64,000 nt of DNA, taken from assembly GCA_045110515.1 (NCBI GenBank), contig JBGCGD010000017.1, forward strand, positions 56,658 through 120,657. The letters run 5' to 3'. This document shows, piece by piece, positions 17,756 to 27,200 of this stretch. The stretch comes from Granulosicoccus sp045110515 (lineage in GTDB: Bacteria; Pseudomonadota; Gammaproteobacteria; Granulosicoccales; Granulosicoccaceae). The notes under the pieces were generated by a model. That model was not told where the DNA came from. It did not search any database and saw only the letters and a list, made by a program, of their open reading frames with translations. The translations under genes and the position numbers were made by a program. Numbering within the stretch: the first letter of the stretch is position 1; each line of letters starts with the position of its first letter.

Positions 17756-18665
17756 CTCTTAACCCGCTTGATGTGTGCAAGAACCAGTCGACCACAAAAT
17801 TGACAGCGACGGTTAGTAAGGCAATAGCGGCTGCCGGAAGAAGCGGTGTCAGACCTGCTTTTATATCGTACTGAGCAAACTGTATGAGCGAGGCATTTTC
17901 ACGAACCATGGACCCCCAATCAGCTGTAGGGGGTTGTATTCCGACGCCAAGAAATGACAACGCAGCGATGGTCAGAAACACAAATGAAAAACGTAGCCCA
18001 AACTCGGCAATGAGGGGCGGCATGATATTCGGTAGGATCTCTCGTCGCATGATCCAGCCAATTTTTTCACCACGCAGCCTGGCTGCTTCCACGTAGTCCA
18101 TGACGACCACATTGATAGCAACGGCACGAGTCAGTCGAAAGACACGGGTGGAATCCAATACGGCGATGATAACGATAAGGCTTGTTACCGTAGAACCAAA
18201 AATTGACAACAACATCAATGCAAAAATCAGCGAAGGAATGGCCATAAGAACATCGACAGAGCGGCTCAGAATTTGATCCAACCAACTGTTATTGATAGCG
18301 GCCACAAGGCCCAGGCCGCCGCCAATGATGAAAGAAAGCAAGGTGGTCATCAACGCGATTCCCATGGTGTTGCGCGCACCATAGATAAGTCGCGTAAAGA
18401 TATCCCGACCAATTTGATCCGTTCCAAATCGGTGCGTTTCATCCCATGGCCCAAACGGGGTCGGGAATATTTCAGCCTCACCATACGGCGCTAACAACGG
18501 TGCGAACAACGCAACGAACACATAAGCTGAAACGACGATGAGTCCGAACCAGGCGGATATCGGTGCTTTTTTTAACGCAATCCAAGATCGTTCAAAACGA
18601 CCTCGGCGTTTGCGAACGGCGGCAACTTCAGCAGCTGCAGAATACGTTTCGGGCGTTTGACTCAT
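17745..18665 (-). CDS. oligopeptide-type ABC transporter permease (DppC/OppC type)
   Basis: The 306-residue inner-membrane permease has a cytoplasmic N-terminal stretch, a first helix (ISAWFGLIVVSAYVFVALFAPLLAPYG) and the family PFGPWDETHRFGTDQIGRDIFTRLIYGAR block, then five helices. The EAA loop reads YVEAARLRGEKIGWIMRREILPNIMPPL, where the ATPase docks. It overlaps the neighbouring permease start and the ATPase start, forming a coupled operon. The substrate class, peptide or peptide-like, is inferred from family only. Confidence 0.92.
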   Translation of the reverse strand: MSQTPETYSAAAEVAAVRKRRGRFERSWIALKKAPISAWFGLIVVSAYVFVALFAPLLAPYGEAEIFPTPFGPWDETHRFGTDQIGRDIFTRLIYGARNTMGIALMTTLLSFIIGGGLGLVAAINNSWLDQILSRSVDVLMAIPSLIFALMLLSIFGSTVTSLIVIIAVLDSTRVFRLTRAVAINVVVMDYVEAARLRGEKIGWIMRREILPNIMPPLIAEFGLRFSFVFLTIAALSFLGVGIQPPTADWGSMVRENASLIQFAQYDIKAGLTPLLPAAAIALLTVAVNFVVDWFLHTSSGLRDEH

Positions 18666-19681
18666 CGCGGATGCAACAGCCTTGGATTAGTGACGATGCC
18701 GATGATGTCGGCTATGAGGTTAAGAACAATGTAGGTACCCGCGAAGATCAACGCACAGGCCTGCACGACCGGTGTGTCTCTCGCTGTCACCGAATCGACC
18801 ATCAATTGCCCTATCCCCGGGTACACGAATACCACTTCAACCACGACAACACCCACCACCAAGTAGGCAAGATTAAAGGCAATGACTGTCGCGATGGGAG
18901 CCCAGGCATTGGGTAGTGCATGCTTGAGAATGACTTCAGAGCGAGTAGCACCTTTAAGCCTTGCCATTTCTATGTACGGGCTTGCTAACAAATTAATGAT
19001 GGCCGCACGAGTCATTCTCATCATGTGCGCCACAATCACCAGCGTCAGTGTTAAGGCGGGCAATGCAATACGTCTGAGACGTTCGGCAAGTTCGGTTGAC
19101 GCATCCACATTGGCAAGCGATGGAAACACCGGCCATAAAGAGGCCAACAGCAGAATCAATATGTAGGCGACGAAAAACTCCGGCATGGAGATAGTCGTCA
19201 ATGTCATGGCGTTAACGCTTCGGTCGTAAAATGAGTTGCGGTACAGGGCTGCGGTCAAACCAAGAAATAAGGCGAGAGGCACAGCTATCACCGCAGTCAC
19301 ACCGGCCAGAAAGAGCGTGTTCTTCAATCGAGGCCCAATCAGTTCGGCAACGGATCGCGACCGGTCCACACCCGACGCCGCTCGTCCTGAAAATGAGGTG
19401 CCGAAATCGCCTTTGAGCACGGATGATACCCAATCGAGGTAACGCACAGGCGCTGGTTTGTCCAAACCTAGCTCTCGCCTAAACGCGGCAACAGTCTCTT
19501 CGGTAGCCGCCTGCCCTAGAACCGCTTCGCCAAAGTCACCGGGCAGCAGGGAGATGGAGCTGAATATGATGGCGGATACAACAAACAACGTGGCGACGCC
19601 AAGCCCAAGTCTTTTTACTATCGTGGCAAGTACAGGGTGCAAAATAGTTCTTTTTCTCCTAAGTCCTTGTCTGGCAACCAT
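18662..19681 (-). CDS. oligopeptide-type ABC transporter permease (DppB/OppB type)
   Basis: The partner permease is about 339 residues. It opens with a basic cytoplasmic segment and a first helix typical of DppB (LGLGVATLFVVSAIIFSSISLLPGDF), a large periplasmic loop rich in the LGLDKPAPVRYLDW pattern, and an EAA loop YIEMARLKGATRSEVILKHALPNAWAP. The frame extends one codon to a TTG, but ATG at 19681 is preferred. It is divergent from the binding protein gene at 19803, with about 120 bp between, so binding protein and membrane parts are driven from back-to-back promoters. Confidence 0.92.
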   Translation of the reverse strand: MVARQGLRRKRTILHPVLATIVKRLGLGVATLFVVSAIIFSSISLLPGDFGEAVLGQAATEETVAAFRRELGLDKPAPVRYLDWVSSVLKGDFGTSFSGRAASGVDRSRSVAELIGPRLKNTLFLAGVTAVIAVPLALFLGLTAALYRNSFYDRSVNAMTLTTISMPEFFVAYILILLLASLWPVFPSLANVDASTELAERLRRIALPALTLTLVIVAHMMRMTRAAIINLLASPYIEMARLKGATRSEVILKHALPNAWAPIATVIAFNLAYLVVGVVVVEVVFVYPGIGQLMVDSVTARDTPVVQACALIFAGTYIVLNLIADIIGIVTNPRLLHPR

Positions 19682-19802
19682 CAATCTGGTGAAATGGCGT
19701 CACAAGTATGTCAGTAAAAGGTAGCCTTTTTCCACTGTTTGTTAAAGATCAACATAACAACGAAGCTGTTTCCCAGCTCATACACCACGACTTCAAGGAG
19801 TT

Positions 19803-21413
19803 TTGTTCATGAAAAAGAACGTCATTTTCGATCATGCCAGTCAGTTGACTGCCGGCAAAATCAGTCGCCGTCACTTCATAATGACCGCACTCGCAGCCGG
19901 TGCAAGCTTACCCATGGCCATGACTCTGGCAACAGATGCGATTGCTGCTACACCGAAAAAAGGTGGACGCCTCCGACAGGGTTTAGGATATGGCTCAACG
20001 ACTGATACGCTCGACCCCGGCACCTCTGAGAACGGTTTTACTCAGGCTCTTCACTACTCCTACGGTAACCAGCTGACTGAAGTTGGTAGCGATGGCGCGC
20101 TGCGCCCAGAGTTGTGTGAAAGCTACGAACCTTCAGCAGATGCTAAAACCTGGATGTTCAAATTGCGTAGCGGTGTTGAATTCCATAATGGAAAAACACT
20201 GACGGCCGATGATGTCATCGCAACCTATAACTACCACCGTGGTGAAGATTCAAAGTCTGCTGCGAAAGGCCTGCTAAGTGCCGTCAAAGATATCCGTAAA
20301 GACGGCGACAACATGGTTATCTTTGAACTGGAAAACGGCAACGCCGATTTTCCATTCATTGTCAGCGACTACCACTTGATTATCCAAGCGGCAAAAGATG
20401 GACAAATTGATGCTCTCTCCGGCATTGGTACCGGCGGTTACGTACTCGACTCGTTCGAGCCGGGTGTTCGTGCGTTATCAAAGCGCAACCCTAACTACTT
20501 TAAGGCAGATAGTGCGCATTTCGACGAAATCGAACTGCTGTCTATCTTAGATATCACTGCTCGTCAAAATGCGGTTATGAACGGTGATGCCGATGTAGTC
20601 GATAATATTGACCCTAAGACCGTTGCCCTACTGGCCAGAGCACCCAACTTGGAAATTCTGGAAACTACCGGCACACAGCACTACACCTTCCCAATGCGAC
20701 TCGACGTCGACCCGTTCGGTAACCGCGACCTTCGACTAGCGCTTAAATACGCAATTAAACGACAAGAATTAGTCGACAAAATCTTGTTGGGTCACGGTGT
20801 CGCCGGTAACGATATACCGGTATCGTCTGCCATGCCATTCCTCAATACCGATATTGAGCAACGAGAATTCAACCCTGAGAAAGCCGCGGAGCACTACAAA
20901 GCCTCAGGTCACAGTGGCACGATTCAACTATCAGCGTCTGATGCTGCATTCGCCGGCGCTGTCGATGCCGCACAGCTGATTGCCGCTTCTGCAAAAGAAG
21001 CAGGAATTGATATTGAGGTTGTTCGCGAGCCGAAAGACGGATACTGGTCAAACGTTTGGAACAAGAAAGGCTGGTGTGCCTGCTACTGGGGTGGCCGTCC
21101 TACTCAGGACTGGATGTACTCAGCTGCCTACACGAGTGACACTGAATGGAATGACACTGCGTGGAAAGAAACTGAAGACGCTAAGCGATTCAATGAAGTG
21201 GTTGTGGCGGCTCGCTCTGAAACAGATGATGCCACTCGCGCTACTCAGTACGGCGAAGCTCAACGTCTACTGCATGACGATGGAGGCGCTATTGTTGCCA
21301 TGTGGGCCAACTACATACACGCCCATTCCAAGAAAATTGCCCATGGCGAAAACGTTGCCGCTAACTGGGTAAATGACGGAAACAAAATTGCCGAGCGTTG
21401 GTGGTTTGCATAA
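19803..21413 (+). CDS. ABC transporter substrate-binding protein, SBP family 5, Tat-exported
   Basis: The 536-residue protein is a cluster C (DppA/OppA-type) binding protein. Its N-terminus has a twin-arginine signal, SRRHFIMTALAAGASLP, at about residues 22-37, ending near AIAA before TPKKGGRL, so it should be folded before export. The FHNGKTLTADDV segment is the family hallmark. A strong AAGGAG lies 8 bases before the ATG. It is divergent from the permease/ATPase operon at 16148-19681, which lacks its own binding protein, so the two are assigned to one importer. It is followed by a strong intrinsic terminator, allowing high expression of this subunit alone. Confidence 0.92.
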   Translation: MFMKKNVIFDHASQLTAGKISRRHFIMTALAAGASLPMAMTLATDAIAATPKKGGRLRQGLGYGSTTDTLDPGTSENGFTQALHYSYGNQLTEVGSDGALRPELCESYEPSADAKTWMFKLRSGVEFHNGKTLTADDVIATYNYHRGEDSKSAAKGLLSAVKDIRKDGDNMVIFELENGNADFPFIVSDYHLIIQAAKDGQIDALSGIGTGGYVLDSFEPGVRALSKRNPNYFKADSAHFDEIELLSILDITARQNAVMNGDADVVDNIDPKTVALLARAPNLEILETTGTQHYTFPMRLDVDPFGNRDLRLALKYAIKRQELVDKILLGHGVAGNDIPVSSAMPFLNTDIEQREFNPEKAAEHYKASGHSGTIQLSASDAAFAGAVDAAQLIAASAKEAGIDIEVVREPKDGYWSNVWNKKGWCACYWGGRPTQDWMYSAAYTSDTEWNDTAWKETEDAKRFNEVVVAARSETDDATRATQYGEAQRLLHDDGGAIVAMWANYIHAHSKKIAHGENVAANWVNDGNKIAERWWFA

Positions 21414-21442
21414 ACCCAAACTGTTAAGTTTTATCTGACAAT

Positions 21443-21477
21443 ACCTGCGGTCTGCTAACAGGCCGCAGGTTTTTTTT
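21443..21477 (+). terminator. strong intrinsic terminator after the binding protein gene
   Basis: ACCTGCGG (21443-21450) pairs with CCGCAGGT (21463-21470), extended inward by four more pairs to a CTAA tetraloop. The 12-bp stem is followed by a run of eight T starting with the last stem base. The ATG of the next gene lies only 5-6 bases beyond the T-run. Confidence 0.9.
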
Positions 21478-21482
21478 AAACC

Positions 21483-22265
21483 ATGATTTCATTTGATCTT
21501 AAAGGAAAACGGGCCCTTGTCACTGGAGCCGCATCAGGCATAGGGTTGGCCACCGTCGAACTTCTTGCCAGAACTGGTGCCACAGTTGCATTAAATGACC
21601 TGCCAGGTAACGATAAGCTGAGGACCCAGGTACAACGCTTAACGGACGAAGGCTTGGATGTTTTTGAAGCCCCCGGCAATGTAGCCGATCATGCAAGCGT
21701 ACAAACATTTGTAGACGCTGCACTCACACGAATGAGCGGGTTGGACTATCTCGTCAATAACGCTGGCACACCAGGTACCGCCACACCCATAGCACCGGAC
21801 AACTTTGAACAGCAGAATGAGGCTTTCTGGCAAAAACTTCTTAATGTGAATTTGCAAGGCCCTGCCCGTTGTACAGCTGCGACCATCGATGCACTGCGCG
21901 CAAGTGGCGGCTCTATCGTCAATACAGCCTCGACAGCGGGTCTTATCGGTAATGGTTCTAGCGCTGCGTATGCCGCGACTAAGGCCGGACTGATTGCACT
22001 AACCAAAGAATATGCTCGTTCTCTTGGTCCCGATGTCAGAGTCAACGCTATTGCACCGGGCATTGTGGAATCTGACTGGGAATGTCGATTCGACATTCCT
22101 AGTAGTACGTTGAACAGCCTTCCCCTGCAGCGCAAGGGACAACCGGAAGAATTTGCTGAAGCGATTGTTTTCCTACTGGCGGCAGGTCGCTACATAACCG
22201 GGCATGTGTTGGTTCTGGACGGTGGATTGATGACCGGCGCTGCACATCGTTCTGACGTAAATTGA
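21483..22265 (+). CDS. SDR family NAD(P)-dependent oxidoreductase
   Basis: The 260-residue classical short-chain dehydrogenase has the cofactor loop VTGAASGIGLAT (TGxxxGIG) near residue 14, the NNAG element (YLVNNAGTPG), the catalytic Ser in NTASTAG and Tyr-Lys in YAATKAG, and the usual C-terminal GHVLVLDGGLM. An Asp-like residue at the end of beta-2 (ALNDLPG) suggests NAD+ preference. The substrate is unknown. The start codon sits only a few bases after the T-run of the upstream terminator and has no Shine-Dalgarno sequence. Expression therefore depends either on read-through from the importer gene or on a promoter overlapping the terminator. Confidence 0.88.
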   Translation: MISFDLKGKRALVTGAASGIGLATVELLARTGATVALNDLPGNDKLRTQVQRLTDEGLDVFEAPGNVADHASVQTFVDAALTRMSGLDYLVNNAGTPGTATPIAPDNFEQQNEAFWQKLLNVNLQGPARCTAATIDALRASGGSIVNTASTAGLIGNGSSAAYAATKAGLIALTKEYARSLGPDVRVNAIAPGIVESDWECRFDIPSSTLNSLPLQRKGQPEEFAEAIVFLLAAGRYITGHVLVLDGGLMTGAAHRSDVN

Positions 22266-22276
22266 TGCAGCACAAA

Positions 22277-22304
22277 TTGCTACCGATAAATATATCGGTA
22301 GCAA
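22277..22304. terminator. 12-bp perfect hairpin between convergent SDR and glyA genes
   Basis: TTGCTACCGATA (22277-22288) and TATCGGTAGCAA (22293-22304) are exact inverted repeats around AATA, in the 55-bp gap between two genes that converge. The symmetrical stem could end transcription from both sides. There is no long T-run, so it may act mainly as a 3'-end stabiliser. Confidence 0.5.
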
Positions 22305-22320
22305 CCTATGGTCGAATCGC

Positions 22321-23598
22321 TTAGCTGTAAATTGGAAAACGTTTGGTCAGTTCGATAACGTCAGCAGCAACGGCCTTCTCCACCTCGCTGTTACCTTCTT
22401 CTCCATTTTCAGATAGTCCATCGAGTACACGAAGAATTAGCTGACCGACTAACTTAAACTCTTCCTCGCCAAAACCTCGTGTTGTAGCAGCGGGAGTTCC
22501 GAGTCGGATACCCGAGGTGACAAACGGCGATGCCGGGTCAAATGGAATGCTATTTTTGTTACAGGTAATGCAAGCACGACCCAACGCTGCCTCTGCAGCT
22601 TTTCCGGTAACACCTTTTGGTCGTAAATCGACCAGCATGACATGAGTGTCCGTACCGCCTGACACCATATCCAGACCACCCGCAGCCAATGTGGCTGCAA
22701 GTACTTTCGCATTGTTCACAACATCTTTTTGATACGCTTTAAACTCAGGCTGCATCGCTTCTCCAAAAGCAACGGCTTTCGCTGCAATGACGTGCATAAG
22801 CGGACCACCTTGCAACCCTGGGAATACCGCCGAGTTGAATTTTTTTCCAAGTTCATCATCGCGAGTCAAAATCATACCGCCACGAGGCCCGCGCAGTGTT
22901 TTGTGCGTTGTGGTTGTGACTACATGTGCATGATCTAAAGGATTAGGATGTTCACCAGCAGCGACAAGCCCAGAGAAGTGAGCCATGTCTACCATAAAAT
23001 AGGCACCAACCTCATCGGCGATTGCGCGAAAACGGGCAAAGTCGATAACGCGTGGGTAAGCTGAACCACCGGCAATAATGAGCGCAGGTTTAACTTCTCG
23101 GGCCTGAGCTTCGAGTGCGTCGTAGTCGATTTGATGGGTTGTCTCATCGACACCGTAAGTAACTGCATTGAACCACTTGCCTGACTGGTTAACTGGCGAG
23201 CCGTGGGTTAAATGACCACCTGCCGCAAGATCCATCCCCATGAAAGTATCACCAGGTTTGATCAGCGCGAGAAATACAGCCTGGTTTGCCTGTGCTCCTG
23301 AGTGCGGCTGTACATTCACATATGAACAGTTGTACAAAGTGCAAGCACGCTCAATGGCTAACGCTTCTGCAGTATCAACATGCTCGCAGCCGCCGTAATA
23401 ACGTTTACCCGGGTAACCCTCTGCGTACTTATTGGTCATGACAGAGCCCTGAGCTTGCATGACTGCTGCAGAGACTATGTTCTCTGATGCAATTAGCTCA
23501 ATTTCGTGCTGTTGGCGCCCCAATTCGCTGTCTATGGCTGCCTGAATGGCAGGATCACGATTGCTCAAATCGGCACTAAAAAAATCGGCAAGGCTCAT
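22321..23598 (-). CDS. glyA: serine hydroxymethyltransferase
   Basis: GlyA is the cytoplasmic PLP enzyme that interconverts serine and tetrahydrofolate with glycine and 5,10-methylene-THF, the main source of one-carbon units; folD at 46176 uses the product. Characteristic blocks are IELIASENIVSAAVMQAQGS, TNKYAEGYPGKRYYGGCEHVD and the PLP lysine in TTTTHKTLRGPRGG near residue 230. The frame extends to a TTG at 23613, but ATG at 23598 is preceded by GGAG at 11 bases and gives 425 residues, near E. coli GlyA (417). It is divergent from the ATP-grasp operon, with about 110 bp between. Confidence 0.96.
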   Translation of the reverse strand: MSLADFFSADLSNRDPAIQAAIDSELGRQQHEIELIASENIVSAAVMQAQGSVMTNKYAEGYPGKRYYGGCEHVDTAEALAIERACTLYNCSYVNVQPHSGAQANQAVFLALIKPGDTFMGMDLAAGGHLTHGSPVNQSGKWFNAVTYGVDETTHQIDYDALEAQAREVKPALIIAGGSAYPRVIDFARFRAIADEVGAYFMVDMAHFSGLVAAGEHPNPLDHAHVVTTTTHKTLRGPRGGMILTRDDELGKKFNSAVFPGLQGGPLMHVIAAKAVAFGEAMQPEFKAYQKDVVNNAKVLAATLAAGGLDMVSGGTDTHVMLVDLRPKGVTGKAAEAALGRACITCNKNSIPFDPASPFVTSGIRLGTPAATTRGFGEEEFKLVGQLILRVLDGLSENGEEGNSEVEKAVAADVIELTKRFPIYS

Positions 23599-23708
23599 TT
23601 TGAAAAGCTCCAAGGAATGTAAAAAAGCAGAGAATCTGAATACCCTCTATTATGCCAGTGAGAAACCCACTCTGCGAGTGGATGATGTATTTGTGAGCGA
23701 TTAATTCC

Positions 23709-26252
23709 ATGCCGTTAAACCGCCAAAAAAGCAGTACCGTGACGCAATACGACGAAACTCTTGCGCTGGATGGAACAGAACTTCCCAACTGGAAACACGT
23801 AACTGGAGAGATTGCCAGCCGGAGTGTCGACAAGATTGAGCAACAGCAAGCGAATATCGCTCGGTTGTTGAGAGCCAACGGTATTGCTTTCAGCGCTTTA
23901 TCTGACGCTGAAGAATCATCAAGACCCTGGCATCTTGATCTCGCCCCGTTTGTTATTGAACCTAAAGACTGGCGTGGTATTAAAAGCGCCCTTGACCAAC
24001 GCGCACGTTTGAAAGCTGCCTTGTTTGCAGACATATATGGCGAACAAACTTTGCTTAAATCGGGTCAGATCCCACCGGCTATGATTTTTGCTCATAAGGG
24101 TTATTTGCGCGATGCGGTAAACCCGCTTGCCGATCATCAGCTTCCTTTGTTTAGTTCCGACCTAGCACGTTCAAAATCGGGACAATGGTACGTTGTAGAC
24201 GACATCTGTCAGTACCCAGAAGGAACCGGCTACACGCTAGAAAATCGATTAGCAATAGCACAGACCACTCCTAGACTCTTTGGTAATTCCAGAGTTTTAC
24301 GCATAGCCAGTTATTTTAAAAATATACAAAAACTCATAACAGAGTTATCTGCGTCAGATGATAGATGCGTACTTCTGGGGCCGGGGCCGTCACACCCTCA
24401 CTACTTTGAAATTGCCTATCTTGCGAAGTATCTAGGCTACACCCTCGTCCACATGGGCGACCTGACTGTCCGGGAAAACAAAGTATTTCTAAAAACGGTT
24501 TCTGGTTTAGGTCGAGTGTCTGTCATATTTCGCTTTGTTGACGATACCAGTATCGATCCGCTGGCTATTGGGCAAAGTGGTGCCATGGGTATAACCGGAC
24601 TATTTCAAGCTGTGCGCGCAGGAGGCGTTAAAGTGATTAACCCATTGGGTTCCGGTGTCCTTGAGAATCCGGCCTTAAACACTCAACTACCTGAGCTCTG
24701 CCAAACCCTACTAGGGGAAACACTAAAAATAAACGGCCCCACAACTTACTGGCTTGGCGACCCTGATCATCGTGACTTTGTAGCCCTGAACAATCAGGAT
24801 TTATTGTTAGCTGATGTCAACAATCCCAATAAATTGTTCGACACTCGACAGATGGACAAAACAGCGTCGGCACAACTATCTGAAAACATAGACCGCATAC
24901 CTGAACGCTACGTTGCGTTTCAGCGCATGGACCGATCAGTTGCGCCCAGTTTTCGAGGTAGCCAGCTAGTCCCTAGAAAAGTCACCATACGCATGTACGT
25001 TATAAAAAGTGAACACTCTTATGACGCACTTCCTGGTGGCTTATGTCTGTTGGATTCTCATGAAGGTGGGCGACGACCCACATTTGAATCCGGTATCGGT
25101 AGCAAAGACACTTGGGTTATCGCTGATGCTCCTGTAAAGCCTGTGAGTCTACTGAGCAGTTCTAGCTCAAACGATAACTTTTCTGTTTTGGAAGGCGAGG
25201 TGCCTAGCCGCGTTGCAGAGAATCTATTCTGGATGGGTAGAAATGCGGAGCGATGTGAGATCACATTAAGGCTTATTCGAGCAGCACTGCAAACCCTTCA
25301 ATCAGATACACAGCAACAAAGCCCGGATGACGAAAATACGGTCCTTAACGCTTTGCTCCGTGCTACGACTCAAGCCACGGGCACGTTACCTGGATTCATC
25401 GGAAAAGGCGCCGAAAAGCGTCTCGAGTTGCCGCAAAAAGAACTGCTGTCGCTCATTAACGACTTAAGCCGAGTAGGCACACTACCCTACACACTAAAGT
25501 CATTAACCAATAGTGCCTCGACAGTGCGCGATAGAGTGTCGACTGAGCTCCTACACGTGCTGAACAAACTGGACGATACTCGAAAATTTTTGGTCACTCA
25601 AATCAAACCCAGCGCTATGCCGGATACAGAAGGTGAACTCAAACCAATAACCGCACAGCTAGACGAGGCTTTGATGACGCTCTCGGCATTTACCGGATTG
25701 ACACATGAAAACTTTGTACACGGTGATGGCTGGCGCTTCCTGATACTCGGTCGTCGCCTTGAGCGAATATCCCTGACCTCTACCATCATTAATACGATGC
25801 TATCAAAGCAACCCGAGGACGCAGATGTGCTCGAGGCTTTACTAAAATTGTTTGATAGTACGATGACCTACCGAAGCCGCTATCGCAGTCAGTTCAATTG
25901 CCGTAACGTTCTACAATTATTATTAATGGACGAAAACAATCCGCGCTCACTGGCTTTTCAATTCCGTGAGGTTGATAAAGAGATTGCACTGTTGCCGGGG
26001 CGACGTCAGGTCCAGCCTGGAGATCCTCTCTCACGACTGGCCTTCTCAGGGTTAAGTCGCGTAAGGTTAGCCGATACAAGCACACTAATTCACGCAGACG
26101 TGGATGCTAGACAGAACCTATCAAAATTCCTGTCGGTTTTAGAACAGCTACCCAACAGCATGGCAGTGGTATTGAACGCTAGCTACTTTACCCTCGTAGA
26201 ATCTAGCCAACAATTGTCAGATATTCACCCCAATAAAACTTCAGGTGATTAG
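23709..26252 (+). CDS. circularly permuted ATP-grasp / alpha-E domain fusion protein
   Basis: The 847-residue protein joins two modules. Residues ~40-490 are a circularly permuted type 2 ATP-grasp domain (DUF404/DUF407 type), ending with the hallmark GSKDTWVIADAPVKP. From ~500 an alpha-E domain (DUF403) starts at SRVAENLFWMGRNAERCE, a helical domain always linked to these ATP-grasps. Such ATP-grasps are predicted peptide or amide ligases. The copy is divergent: the basic RP or KP element present in the paralogue at 27160 (VVKPANESGGYG) is not seen here (LLADVNNPNK instead), and the PGGL block continues CLLDSHEGGRR rather than TRVA. It may be a regulatory or altered-specificity subunit. It heads a tightly packed five-gene operon. 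Confidence 0.88.
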   Translation: MPLNRQKSSTVTQYDETLALDGTELPNWKHVTGEIASRSVDKIEQQQANIARLLRANGIAFSALSDAEESSRPWHLDLAPFVIEPKDWRGIKSALDQRARLKAALFADIYGEQTLLKSGQIPPAMIFAHKGYLRDAVNPLADHQLPLFSSDLARSKSGQWYVVDDICQYPEGTGYTLENRLAIAQTTPRLFGNSRVLRIASYFKNIQKLITELSASDDRCVLLGPGPSHPHYFEIAYLAKYLGYTLVHMGDLTVRENKVFLKTVSGLGRVSVIFRFVDDTSIDPLAIGQSGAMGITGLFQAVRAGGVKVINPLGSGVLENPALNTQLPELCQTLLGETLKINGPTTYWLGDPDHRDFVALNNQDLLLADVNNPNKLFDTRQMDKTASAQLSENIDRIPERYVAFQRMDRSVAPSFRGSQLVPRKVTIRMYVIKSEHSYDALPGGLCLLDSHEGGRRPTFESGIGSKDTWVIADAPVKPVSLLSSSSSNDNFSVLEGEVPSRVAENLFWMGRNAERCEITLRLIRAALQTLQSDTQQQSPDDENTVLNALLRATTQATGTLPGFIGKGAEKRLELPQKELLSLINDLSRVGTLPYTLKSLTNSASTVRDRVSTELLHVLNKLDDTRKFLVTQIKPSAMPDTEGELKPITAQLDEALMTLSAFTGLTHENFVHGDGWRFLILGRRLERISLTSTIINTMLSKQPEDADVLEALLKLFDSTMTYRSRYRSQFNCRNVLQLLLMDENNPRSLAFQFREVDKEIALLPGRRQVQPGDPLSRLAFSGLSRVRLADTSTLIHADVDARQNLSKFLSVLEQLPNSMAVVLNASYFTLVESSQQLSDIHPNKTSGD

Positions 26253-26255
26253 ACA

Positions 26256-27200
26256 ATGAAACTAAACATCAGACACAGAACATATTACGATTATGCGCAG
26301 ACTGCCAGCTTGTCCAATAATCAGATTTGTCTTCAACCCAGAGACACCCGAACTCAAAAATGCCTAAGTAGCCGTGTAGAAATCAATCCCGAACCCAATT
26401 CCCTTCACTACCAGACAGATGTGTTTGGGAACAAGGTCGTGCAATTTGATTTAAACAAACAACACAACGACTGTGAAATCATAGTGTCATCAATGGTTGA
26501 AACCACTGATATCGTAGCCGACCTACCCACGTCTCTACAACAAAAGGAAAACCTCGAAGGCTTAACGCAGTTGTCATCAGGCGAGGCATTGATGGCAATA
26601 GAGTGCTTGCTGCCTTCGCCTTATATTCAACCAGAACACGTTCAGGATTCTCTGATAAAAGAAGTACCCATGAGCAATCAGTCCGTCTTGGAATACGCTG
26701 GCGAGCTTATGTCCCATATTTTCAATACTTTTGAGTATCAATCAGGGTTTTCAACACTAATTACGCCGCTAAGCGAAATTTATGCCGCACGAAAAGGCGT
26801 GTGCCAAGATTTCGCCCACCTTGCTATTAGTGTTTTGAGGAGACAAGGTATTCCCGCTCGCTACGTAAGTGGCTACCTAGAAACCTTACCACCACCGGGA
26901 CAAAAAAAGCTTCAGGGAGCAGACGCATCACATGCATGGTTCTCAGTTTTCGATGCTGTGCAGGGTTGGTATGATTTCGATCCCACCAACAATAAGCGTC
27001 CCGATCGACAATATATAACGACAGCTTGGGGTCGTGACTATGGAGATGTCGCACCCGTTAAAGGAGTCGTGTATGGTGGAGGTAAGCATTCACTTATCGT
27101 TGAGGTTGATGTAAACCGCATGGGGGAATGTGTCTCAGAAAAAACGGAGGCAAGTGCCTATGCCCGGCCGATGGAAAAATTATACGAGCCCAAGCTTTGA
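26256..27200 (+). CDS. transglutaminase-like cysteine protease/amidase
   Basis: The 314-residue protein has the N-terminal beta domain common to bacterial transglutaminase-like proteins (opening MKLNIRHRTYYDYAQTASLS) and a transglutaminase core. The triad is visible: Cys183 in RKGVCQDFAHLA, His in DASHAWFSV and Asp in WYDFDPTNN. There is no signal peptide, so it should act in the cytoplasm. In this class of operon it is proposed to cleave or trim the amide products made by the ATP-grasp partner. It starts 3 bp after the fusion gene and overlaps the next gene by 41 bp. Confidence 0.9.
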   Translation: MKLNIRHRTYYDYAQTASLSNNQICLQPRDTRTQKCLSSRVEINPEPNSLHYQTDVFGNKVVQFDLNKQHNDCEIIVSSMVETTDIVADLPTSLQQKENLEGLTQLSSGEALMAIECLLPSPYIQPEHVQDSLIKEVPMSNQSVLEYAGELMSHIFNTFEYQSGFSTLITPLSEIYAARKGVCQDFAHLAISVLRRQGIPARYVSGYLETLPPPGQKKLQGADASHAWFSVFDAVQGWYDFDPTNNKRPDRQYITTAWGRDYGDVAPVKGVVYGGGKHSLIVEVDVNRMGECVSEKTEASAYARPMEKLYEPKL

